64,000 nucleotides of DNA. Origin: Amphiduros pacificus (Eukaryota; Annelida; Polychaeta; Phyllodocida; Hesionidae). The notes beneath the pieces are model-generated. The model made no database searches and was not told where the DNA came from. It saw only the letters and a program-made list of their open reading frames with translations. The stretch spans positions 54,908,220 through 54,972,219 of the forward strand of contig OX439000.1 of the NCBI GenBank assembly GCA_949316495.1, read 5' to 3'. Position 1 is the stretch's first letter. Every line of letters begins with the position of its first letter. Position numbers and translations under genes: made by a program. This document shows, in pieces, positions 23,480-32,944 of the stretch.

Positions 23480-25005
23480 AGATGAGTTTTCAGTCTACTC
23501 TTAAATGAGGAGACTGAGGCACTAGTCCTGATTTCACTAGGCAAGGAATTCCAGAGTCTAGGGCCAACAGATGAAAAAGCCCTGTCCCCCACTGTCCTCA
23601 GCCGGGTCTTAGGAACTTGTAAGTGGGTGCCGTCGTTTGACCTTAGACAGCATTCACCTTGTTTAACTTGGAGTAGATCACGCAAGTAAGGCGGAGCCTT
23701 ACCATTTAGGGCCTTCCAAGTCAATTCTCTCGCGAACTGGGAGCCAGTGCAGTTCCCGTAGTTTTCCTGAAATGTGATCAAATTTCCTGATTTTTCCTAC
23801 GACACGTGCTGCAGAGTTTTGGAGGTATTGCAGCTTCCTGATGTCAGATTGAGGAAGACCTGCAAGTAGGCCATTGCCATAGTCCAGAGTAGAGGTAACA
23901 AAGGGATGGATAAGTGTCACAGCTGTCTTCTCGTCTAGGCAATGTCTGATGGCTGCTAGGTTCCTAATGCGGTAATAGCCTTTTTGGCACATTTTTCTGA
24001 TCTGGGCCTTCATGTCCATGTTGGAGTCAAAGGTGATGCCAAGGTCAACCACTGTCTCACTAGGAGTGATATCAGAGCTACCAACCCTAATTGTGTCTGG
24101 AATACTACTGCTGGTGGCAGTATTGCACCTGTCAGTACAAATAAGCATTTCTGTTTTTCCATCATTGATCTTCATCTTGTTTGATATAAGGAAGTCTCTG
24201 ACCTCACTGACACACTCCTCCAGTTTGTGTCTGCTAATATTAACTTGATGGGGGGAAGTGTGGTCCATAGGGATGTAAATCTAAGTATCATCTGCATAAC
24301 TAGATAGCTCAGATCATATTTGGCTAGGATATCAGAAAGGGGTGTAATATAGATGGTAAGAGTATGGGGCCAAGGACTGAGCCCTGTGGGACCCCATATT
24401 TTATGGACTTGAGGCAGGACCTTTGAGTCCCTACTTTCACACACTGTTTCCTGTTACTTAGATATTGACCGAATCCAGGAGAGGGCGTGATCATCTAGCC
24501 TCCAGTCTATCAAATAGAATTTGGTGGTCAATGGTGTCAAAGGCAGCGGAGAGGTCAAGTAACAGGGGGATGACTGACTTTTTATTGTCAAGAGCACACA
24601 GGATATCAATTTGCACCTTTAACAGCAGTTTCAGTGCTATGATATTCTTTGTAGGCGGATTGAAACTTGTCGGTAAGGCCATTCCTTACCAGATGGGGGA
24701 CCAATTGGTCTGCTACTGCCCTCTCTGTTAGTTTAGAAATATATGTGAGGTTGGAAACAGGTCTATAGTTCTTCTCAACCAGTTCTAGGCCAAGTTTCTT
24801 CACCAGGGGTGTTATGATGGCTATTTTCATATTTTCAGATACTGCTGATTCCATCAGTGATTTATTTATGATGGAAGTAATTATTGGTAAGAGGTCATCT
24901 AAGAGGTCAAGTAGGAGCCAGGTCGGAATAGGATCCAGCTCACATGACTTCTTTGCAGACCCCTTAATTAATTTTCGCACATCACTTGTGGTTAGGGGTG
25001 TGAAC
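23480..25005 (-). pseudogene. LINE reverse transcriptase region
   Basis: In minus-strand order: SCELDPIPTWLL and IITPLVKK with NYRPVSNLTYISKLTERAV (RT motifs 1-2), then [17 protein letters not shown] (motif A, with its catalytic Asp) near 24540, then YADD (motif C) encoded at 24298-24287. A stop codon lies two codons after YADD, and further frame changes occur at about 24600 and 23760, so at least three breaks are visible. The C-terminal RAFSSVGPRLWNSLPSEIR block is well kept. Length and motif order match the RT and C-terminal parts of CR1-group ORF2. Confidence 0.88.
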
Positions 25006-25135
25006 CTCTCAAGACTTGCTGTCCAGGCGAATTCTCTCTATTTTTTCAAGAAAGAATGTGTTGAACTTCTCAGCTTGAGTGACCTCACAGTCAGATTGGG
25101 GCATTGGTATGTCCTTTTTCTTGTGCATGACTGTG

Positions 25136-26040
25136 TCACTTGTCAATTATGACCTTGGCATACTTGATAGGAGCATGTTTATCCATGAGTGAGGTGAGTT
25201 CCTTGTCATAGTAATCCACCATGTCACTCAAGGATAAGTATTCCCATGTTGAATTTGTACGAGTTAGGGATTTGATATCATTCTTTAGGGATTGAAGATC
25301 TAATCCCTTAAAGCTCCTGTACTTGATCAATTTTTTTTTGAGGGGGGGTTTGGTGGGTGAGATACCTAGGTATAACTTAATCATTTTATGATCAGATATG
25401 TACTCATCCACCAGGTGGCTCTTAAGAAACTTGTTCCCCTTGAAGGTGATGATTAGATCAAGGGTGTTCCCTTATGAGTCAGTTCATGTACCCATTGGTT
25501 CATGTCAAAGGTAGATAGGATGTCATTGAACTTTATGACATCAGGTTTATTTGGTTTATTGACATGGAAATTGTAGTCACCTAGGAAGATGACCTCATGA
25601 CTGAATGGCCCATAGTGTGCCACCAGTTGAGTGAACTCATCATAGAACTCGAAGTAGGTATACCTATTCCTGTCAGATGGTTCAGGTCTGTAGATGGTTA
25701 CAAAGGTGAACTTCTTACCCTTGATTAGAAGGGATGCCTCTAGGAGTTCCATTGTCTCCACCACTGGTTGGTTCAACCTGTTGGTTTCAAAGGGAAGCTC
25801 AACGCGATGTAATAGACCCAGACCTCCGCCTGCGTCCCCTGCGAGGGAAAGAGTGAAATTTAAGGGAACCATCCTCAAGTTCCCTTTTAACCTTCTCTTC
25901 ATTGGTGTCCTGTAACCATGTTTCTGTTACAAAAAGGGCATCCAGGTTATGTTCAGAGAAATTGTCTTTCACAAGTAGAACCTTGCCCAAGATACTCTGG
26001 GCATTGCATGAACCAATTAGGAGTTGGTTGCTAGGTTTGT
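25136..26040 (-). pseudogene. LINE apurinic-like endonuclease region
   Basis: In minus-strand order: GSCNAQSILGKV, then LDALFVTETWLQD (the conserved catalytic Glu of TETWL), then GGGLGLLHR, TFVTIYRPEPSDRN, EVIFLGDYNFHVN (the GD.N catalytic motif) and ISDHKMIKL (the terminal SDH motif). These are the landmark motifs of AP-type LINE endonucleases, in order. The domain is split over at least three frames (breaks near 25450 and 25880). Confidence 0.87.
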
Positions 26041-27110
26041 ATTGTGATGACTGTGTGGTTTTGTTTGTGGCGCCATCTATATTTACACTGTGCAGTGGAG
26101 CACGTGTTGGGCCGGCAACCTGGATCCTGCCTCGTGATTGGCTGGTCGAGCAGACGGATGTGTATTATTTACATTCCTACCACGAACAAGGGCTCGATTA
26201 GCTCGGGCTGGCCTAGGTGTATTGTATGCAGTGCCATCTATGTTAATTTTGCCGAAATTGCATATTTTTGATGCGTAGCATTGACTTTCAACAAGTTTGT
26301 TGTTTAGTCTGTGTTTATGTGCCCGAGGGGGCAGAATAAATATGTTTTTTATTGTTTGCTTGCCCCATGTACGGATAGCAGCTTGTTCGATTTTATGTAA
26401 TCGCAGATATCGAGCACCAATCAAAATTGAGCAGGGAACAGTTAATTCAATTTCATGCTCGGACTCAAAAATATTAAAATTTTGAGTTTGCAACAATGTC
26501 CTGCAGTGACTTGAAATGGGCACGTGGAATAATATTAAAATTAATATTTTCCAAAGAAGGATTCTTCCTGAAAGTGCTCGTATGATTGTCACAAAGCAGA
26601 ATTTTTCTTGACCCTTGTAACAACTGGAAATGCTGCTGGGTATCCTGTTGCTGATGATAAGAAAGTGACACAGGCTGGTAGAGGTGTTGTTGCGACTGCA
26701 TAAATTGATGTTAAGGTGGCTGTTGTGGAATAGATGTTGCTGCTGCTGTGTCCCCAAATTCAGTCATAGAGCACTCTCTTCTGGATCTGGCCCACCAGTG
26801 ATGAAGCCCTGAAAATACTTGTACAGTATGACATAAAGGTACCCCTCACTGATGTGTCTGGCTAGACGGTGGACACAGATACAGCAATCTTCTTCATATC
26901 TTCAAGAATCTTCTTTATAGATTCCTGCAAAGCTAATGAAGCTTCATTTCCAACAGCAGAACCCCCTTTCTTCTGCTTTCTACTGCTATGTTTTGATGCA
27001 TCTGTATCATGATAATCATCATCAACAGTAATAAGGGAAACCTTGTTCTCTGCACAAATCCTCTCTGCCATGGCCAAATCCCCACCGGACCTTGCTAAAG
27101 CTTCTTGGAT

Positions 27111-27184
27111 TTGTTTGTTTGTTTGGGGCTAACTGGTGCTAATAAGCTGGCGCTCTAACCTACTGCGCCACGGCCTGTGGCCAC
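27111..27184 (-). mobile_element. short SINE insertion with 14-bp target duplication
   Basis: The target duplication aaagcttcttggat is present at 27097-27110 and 27185-27198. Between them, read on the minus strand, is a tRNA-like head (ggccgtggcgcagtaggtta, gcgccagctta) running directly into the CAAACAAACAAAC tail. The usual middle part is missing. It sits within the coding-like block, next to its acceptor. Confidence 0.88.
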
Positions 27185-27198
27185 AAAGCTTCTTGGAT

Positions 27199-27357
27199 CT
27201 GTAAGTACACAATAAAAGAAAAACACTTGGTGCAAATGTATAGACTCTCTGCAGATGGATAGGCTTATTATTAGCAAATAAAATATCAACAATCATAAAA
27301 AACTGGTAATGGTGACTGGCCAATGAGTGATGAGATGCTTTTTAAACTTCAGTTTGT
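27199..27357. other. spacer, intron-like
   Basis: Nothing is recognised other than the acceptor-like cttacag on the minus strand at its left edge. Confidence 0.4.
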
Positions 27358-27369
27358 TCCACACCCATG

Positions 27370-27693
27370 AGGCCCCAGGCCGTGGCGCCATTGGTTAGAG
27401 CGCCAGCTTATCTGTGGTGATCCAAAGGTCGTGGGTTCGAACCCCGGCCGTGCCGAAATTGAACTCGTGATACAATAGAAAATAGGCGATACAATTTCCA
27501 ATATGAGCTGAGGCCTGTGCCTAAAGGGTTAACACGTTGTCCTTGTAAATCTGTGACCGGATGAGTTGTCATGTCAAGGACCTGCGACATGACAATTCAG
27601 TGAGGCAGCACTAGATCTGCTACAAGTAGGTCTCATCACGAAATGACTGAAATAATGTTGAAAGTGATGTAAAACCCCAAACAAACAAACAAA
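27370..27693 (+). mobile_element. full-length tRNA-derived SINE
   Basis: The target duplication tccacacccatg occurs at 27358-27369 and 27694-27705. The head is tRNA-like, with ggccgtggcgccattggtta (A-box region) and ggtcgtgggttcgaacccc (B box GGTTCGAACCC at about 27436). A body follows, then a tail module 'gttgaaagtgatgtaaaacc' ending in CAAACAAACAAA. These are the parts expected of a Pol III-transcribed SINE mobilised by a LINE. The same tail occurs at 27111 and 29185. Confidence 0.92.
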
Positions 27694-27705
27694 TCCACAC
27701 CCATG

Positions 27706-27800
27706 GGAGCCACGGGTCGTGGCACAGTTCGTTTGAGCACCAGCTTATTAGCACCAGTTTCTCTGTGGTGATCCAAAGGTCGTGGGTTCGAAGTTTAGCC
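27706..27800 (+). mobile_element. SINE head fragment
   Basis: It directly follows the target duplication of the full SINE and repeats its head ('gggtcgtggcacagttcg', 'caccagcttattagcacc', 'gatccaaaggtcgtgggttc'). It lacks body and tail, so it is an older truncated copy next to which the newer one landed. Confidence 0.75.
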
Positions 27801-28750
27801 CAGCTCTGTAGCTTTCTGGTTCAAAAGCACATTCTTCTTATCCTTGCTCCAAAAATCTACAACTTTCCTATTTCACAGATAGGGTTTATCTTTGACTTCA
27901 TCATCATGGGCCAGCTCCCTCAGATTTTAGAACTCCCTGGGCTTCTGTCCCTTGTCATCCTTCTTGGACCTTTTCTTGGCTGGAGGTACTTTGGAACCAG
28001 AAGGCCTGGTAGAGTCTGTATACCCGCCTGAGGGGGCATGTTCAATACCAGAGCTTTTACATCTCACTGTGCTCTGACCCAGCCTCACTCTGCCTTGACC
28101 CCACCTCAGTGTCACATTGTTTTGACCCCACCTCAGGCTCACTTGTCCTCAGCCCAATATCACTTCCTGCAAAAAGAGGAATATGAAAACATTGATCAAA
28201 GATTTGTTCACAAATAAAAAGGTCAATTTGCCATCTGTCATTCATGAATGAACAACCCATAACCCAAATTTTGAATCTTTTTTACAAAAAAGGTCAGTAT
28301 TTTTTAAAGTGATATATGCCGATGTGAATGAAAACTCTAGAACTTAATCAAGTTCTTTCATGTCTCCTGATCAATAACTGCTACATATTAAACATCGATT
28401 TCACCAAAACATCATTCCATGTACTTCGCAATAAAACATTGGTATTCTTACCTTGTATTGCTGGAGCTTTGGCCTCACCCTCAGAAGATAACTCTTGACG
28501 TGTATTTGATGTCTCCTCCTGCTCCTCTTGGACCATCTTTGCAAGTTGTTTGGGCCTTGGGGAACCACGTTACCCATGCCTTTCCCTGTGCCATGGCCTC
28601 TCCCAACTTTTGCAGGGGATCATTTCTCTTGTGCTCTTGGTTTAGGCATTGGAAGTTAATATTCAAATGTATATTGTAATCCAGATTGTTATAATCTGTT
28701 GCAAAATTCTGTTGATGTTCACTCATCGCTGAGTACTGAGTGCCCAATTG

Positions 28751-29184
28751 TTGTGCAACTCATCAGCTTTTATGTGACCATTTGAATTCGCATCTCATCC
28801 ACTCTTCCATTCACTTTGTGCCTGTGTGATGTTAGTTTCTCATTCACTTTCTATGAGCTCTGCCTCCTCTCTTTTCATTACTCATTTGTTCATCTCTGTG
28901 TTAGTGTGCTTTCTTCATACCCCATCCGTATGCTATTTGTTTGTCATCCGTTTTGCTCGACCGCACTGTTCGCTTTGGCCTTGTCTGTTCATTTCTCAGT
29001 TCACACCCAGATCTTTATGAATACAGATGCAGCTGATACTGCTGATGACATGCGCTCGATTATGTGTGCACCTTTATACCTTTGGTGGCAGGGATTGATA
29101 TGATAGAAAAGTCCTACTAGAGAATATCTATTCTTAAGAACGTTATCTAATATTGTCAAATAAAACCACAATTTGAATAATTTT
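28751..29184. other. no supported gene
   Basis: Overlapping plus-strand frames (28816-29103, 28826-29020) are rich in Cys/Phe/Ser/His without domain pattern. Confidence 0.4.
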
Positions 29185-29240
29185 AATTTCAATAGTGTTG
29201 AAAGGGATGTAAAACCCCAAACAAACCAAACCAAACCATT
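29185..29240 (+). mobile_element. SINE 3' tail fragment
   Basis: 'gttgaaagggatgtaaaacc' followed by 'ccaaacaaaccaaaccaaacc' in part matches the 3' module and tail of the SINE at 27370. Confidence 0.75.
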
Positions 29241-30450
29241 TCATAACATGTGAAAGTGTCCACACACCCAACTGATCTGAGTACTATTCTCAGCAAGCAA
29301 ATCAAAGCAGATCGAATCAAATCCTTAACTAGTATTCATCAAGATTACAATACAAAAATGTATTGAATATCGACTACAGTGGACACACATTCAACTCATT
29401 CAGTTGAATGATGATCATATTCCTTTAAAATTTGATGGTTTTTATGTCTGCCTTTTAGGAAATAAAGTCAAGACACTTGGGCATGTATTCCAACACTGTT
29501 ACTTTACATAATGCTGATAGCTGGTCCACCATAGATTTGCACAAATACCTGGCCTTTATATTTGATCCATTCAGCAATGTGAGCTTCATCCCAATGATTC
29601 ATATGCCTTTATTCATTTAAACAGTAGAAACTAAAATAATTAATACAATTCATTAACAAACTTATAGTGCGTCCTTCCAATATATACTTGAAAAAAATAT
29701 AGCCCACATTATGCTCACCATTTTAGATTTTTCAGAAATGAACCTCAAACTATGTTTTTTTTATATTTTAGAAAAATCATCGTTGTCCAAATATAACATC
29801 TATTTATTTAGAATACAGACCTCTAAACCATTCTAAACATCTTTATCTTTTATGCGTCTCTAAGATATAATACATAAATCCAAACATTTAGGTTGATTTT
29901 TGAAAAAAAAAACTTGGTGGTGGCCAATCATTTTGCTCATAGCATTGGATGATCATTCTATTTGTGAGTTGTTTATTTTTTTCTGATTTGAAGTACGGAT
30001 TCTAATTTTGTCGGGTGAGGCCACGACTGTCCTCGGGGCCATGCACTGAAGCTTGAGATTGAGTCAGTGAGGGGTGCAAACTTACTGTCTGTGCTTGATT
30101 CTAACTGTAATGGTCATGCTAGTTGATCACTATCAGTATAACAATTTCGTCTTCATACAGTTGCAATGTAAATTACCAAATATTTGTTTAAAGTATTTAC
30201 TGTTTGTACAAAATGAATGTTCATTCCACTTATTCATAAATAGGAATAACAGTTAATGTTTAACTAATGTTAATAAGTAATGCTTTCACATCGCTCGGGT
30301 TACAAGTTAGCATACAATTTATCTACTCTGATTTCCTTTGTTCACTTTTATTTGATGGTTAAATTAGACTGTGGATTCACAGATCAAGGACCACGTAGCT
30401 GGCAAAGAAAACTCCTTGAAAACACATGGCATAGACTAGTTCAAATAGTT
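29241..30450. other. intergenic, nothing recognised
   Basis: AT-rich, no exon or element boundary identified. Confidence 0.4.
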
Positions 30451-30850
30451 CTGTCATGCGCAAAGTAGGAATCTTGCACAATGTAGGAATAATTCCTACA
30501 TTGTACAGGACAAAGTAGGAAAAAAAAAGGTTTTTTAGTCAAAATAAAATGACAATCAACATTTCTATTTCCAAAAATGTCTTATTTCCAAATTTGTAAC
30601 CATATTCCCATATTCTTTATTGCCAATATAATGTCCAATTAAGCCAGAGGATGTGTCTGTTATTTTTTAAAATATAAATTTAATAGAAAATTGATAAACA
30701 TTGTAATTATATTGGCCGCATCCAGTCATCTCAGTTATTGATATATCTTAATATTCCTACTTATTTGCGCAAAGTAGGAATTTCTACTTTGAGCAGTTGC
30801 ACAATGTAGGAATTCCTACTGGCTCACAGTTCCTACTTGGTGCAAGACAG
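30451..30850. mobile_element. 0.4-kb inverted-repeat element with TAGGAATTCCTA subrepeats
   Basis: The left end 'ctgtcatgcgcaaagtagga' is inverted at the right end ('ttcctacttggtgcaagacag' less one base). Inside each end, 'gcacaatgtaggaat' and its complement recur, and 'taggaataattccta' and 'taggaattccta' form local palindromes. It has the appearance of a MITE with subterminal repeats. Confidence 0.65.
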
Positions 30851-32613
30851 TTCCATCGAACTACAAAATTGATCGTTTGCCTCAATTATACAAAATGCTG
30901 ATATTTGGTGTTTCCTGCATCGTTCTATCCTTTTCTGTAATAAGCAAGGCTGAAGGCTTAAACCTTGCTTAATATTTATGATTACACTCATTGTGCAATG
31001 TATCTCAGTAATATTAAGAATAAGATACACAGCAACAAGGGCAGATGTGCTTTCACAACACATATATACACCAGCTGGTAAACTGTTTTTCAATGCAGAC
31101 TATCGAACCATTTAACTTTATCATTATTTACCATGCCACCATTTGCTGATGTCTCTATCGCTCGAAAATGAAAAAAAGTAAATAAATAAGAGGTCCGTGG
31201 AAATACAAAGTTGCTTTTTTGTGAGGAATCCTCACAGTATCGAACTCTTGATAAACCGTGACAAGGAAGAGTGAACTACATAACTTGGCAAACAAAACAA
31301 ATTTCATCATTTACTTAAAAGATGCGTTCCTCCCCTTAAATATATATGAGCATATTTACCTGGCCATGCAGAGTAACAAGGTGTACTGCGAACCAGGAAG
31401 GGTGATGGAGATTGTAATGACGTCATGTGTTCACTCTACCGTGTCGACATCAGCTTTCACCTGACTAGGCATTCCGTGAATCACACTCCTTGTTACCTTG
31501 AGCTAAACAATAACACAAAACCCTGCACGCATAGATAATCTCACTCGCCAGGTTTTAATCGTATTGACTTTCTTGGAGAGTAACTGATGTTGAGAAACGC
31601 ACCCACTCGCATACTGTTTAAGATATTTAGAATCCGCATGTATTGGCATCAGTGAATTGAATGCTATCCAGTTTGACATCTTAGACAGATCATGGACTAA
31701 AATGTAGTCCAGGGACAGATAAGATTACATGAACAGATAAAATTACATGAACAAGTTCTCGGGTAGATTTATTCCTCAAAGTTTGATTTCAAAAGAGCAT
31801 AATGATGATATGATATATATTATAATTAATGTTCAAACACAGACTTTTTCAGTTCCCTTAAAATTCCAGTCCAAATCCTGCAGAGGCAGAACAAACCTCA
31901 ACAACTGTAGCCGAGCTTCTGTGAATATCTCTAAATATGGCTGTTAATTGGTCGAATATTGCATCAAAATCTCTTAAGGTCCTAATATGTATTGGCTATA
32001 TCAGATCAATGTTTCATTGAAAATATATAAAAGCCCCCTAGCCACAGACCCCCGCCACAGACCCCCGCCACTGAAAAATACCAATGTTTGAAAATGTAAT
32101 ATTTTTCATTTGGTTTTCTTTGTTTGTGTTTTTTCTTTTACTCATGAAAATTCACAATTTCATAATGATACATTGAAACGCTACATAACTATTTCAAGGA
32201 CAAGCTCCATTTCTTTATCATCCATAGAAATGCATATTTTTCATCTTAACAGTCGCTGAGTGGATTGAGTGAATAAGACGTTTGATGTGAGAATGCTTCA
32301 CTCGTTTTTTCGTTTGTTTTTTTTTTCTTTTCTAACATATACAGGATACAGATAACCAGATTCGTGACAACCAAGACTATTAATTTTTTCAAATGTTGTC
32401 TGTATTTGAGTTGACCACAGACAAACATCATTACTACCCTGGGCAAAATTCCTTCCTGGTCTACAAATTGCACAAAAGGTACCTTAATTTATGAGTTTCC
32501 CGTTAGTGCTGAGGCCGGATATAGGTTCGCTTTGTGATTGGTTGCCTTCTTCAAGACGATCCTCACGAGGTGCGCACAAATGGCTTACAAAGCAAATATA
32601 CTTGTCGGGTATT
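30851..32613. other. intergenic upstream of the EGF/lectin gene
   Basis: No exon is supported. Positions 32041-32068 duplicate 'cacagacccccgc'. A T/C-rich run lies at about 32300-32330. Confidence 0.4.
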
Positions 32614-32623
32614 TATATATAAG
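32614..32623 (+). promoter_or_regulatory. candidate TATA box
   Basis: TATATATAAG lies about 30 bp upstream of sequence that could begin a short leader exon. That leader would end at a strong donor (catt|gtaagt, intron from 32697) and splice to the acceptor cttgtag ending at 32937, eight bases before the ATG. A second TATATAAG at 32908-32915 would give a seven-to-eight-base leader instead. Which one is used cannot be told from sequence. Confidence 0.45.
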
Positions 32624-32645
32624 ACAAGGTCCCTTGCAAACTACA

Positions 32646-32696
32646 TCAATGCAAAACTTTTGTCTCCACTGAATTCAACTAAACAGGACAATCATT
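32646..32696 (+). other. candidate non-coding leader exon
   Basis: It is placed from the TATA box at 32614 (start approximate) and the donor GTAAGTATT at 32697. The 241-bp intron would end at the acceptor at 32936-32937. It contains no useful start codon in frame. Confidence 0.35.
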
Positions 32697-32944
32697 GTAA
32701 GTATTATTTATATTAAGTATTTCCTACGCAAGTGTTTCTTAACTAAGTGTTCAACAGGGAAAGACATAAATATTTCAGTAGAATGAAACCTTATTCTGAT
32801 ACAAGAGAATTAGCATCTGAGTGTTAATAAACACTGTATCTTATTATCTCAATGATGTTTGCTTGTGCTTTAAAATTGAAGTGGTAACGCAAAAATGTTG
32901 TCATACATATATAAGGAATAGAGGTCTTTACTTGTAGCTGTAAT

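Larger units (their letters stand above)
23389..26480 (-). mobile_element. CR1/L2-group non-LTR retrotransposon (LINE), decayed
   Basis: On the minus strand an endonuclease is followed by a reverse transcriptase and then the C-terminal region typical of CR1/L2/Rex-like LINEs: LQNSAARVV, RELHWLPVRERID, LNGKAPPYLRDLL, WNSLPSEIR and FKSRLKTHLF. The 3' end is near 23390. The 5' limit is unclear: ORF2-like text (NIDGAT.., SNQLLIGSCNAQSILGKVL) runs back to about 26100, and open sequence continues to about 26480. The frame is interrupted repeatedly, so the copy is inactive. No 3' tail repeat or target duplication was found. Confidence 0.88.
26481..28750 (-). pseudogene. decayed unrecognised minus-strand coding block
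   Basis: Several coding-like pieces lie in order on the minus strand upstream of the LINE. They are a segment at 28750-28481 ending at a good donor (caag|gtaaga), a segment starting at about 28173 after acceptor tttttgcag with compatible phase, a Lys-rich part near 28060-27930 (PPAKKRSKKDDKGQK), a segment at 27095-26862 after acceptor cttacag (AMAERICAENKVSLITVDDD), and a Gln-rich part at 26770-26480. The block is broken in a few places and has SINEs in it. I do not recognise the family. It may be a dead host gene, an ORF of a mobile element or the LINE's 5' region; apparent introns argue against the last. Confidence 0.35.

Noticed and set aside
23984-25152. Plus-strand frames of 66-112 codons
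   Set aside because: They are shadows opposite the LINE reverse transcriptase.
26083-26757. 224-codon minus-strand frame as one gene
   Set aside because: It crosses from the Gln-rich block into LINE 5' sequence, and the better protein-like reading in its upstream part is in another frame, so the frame as a whole is not a gene.
27373-27460. A tRNA gene
   Set aside because: A and B box-like words are present, but the sequence runs into a SINE body with CAAA tail and target duplication, and a clean cloverleaf was not seen.
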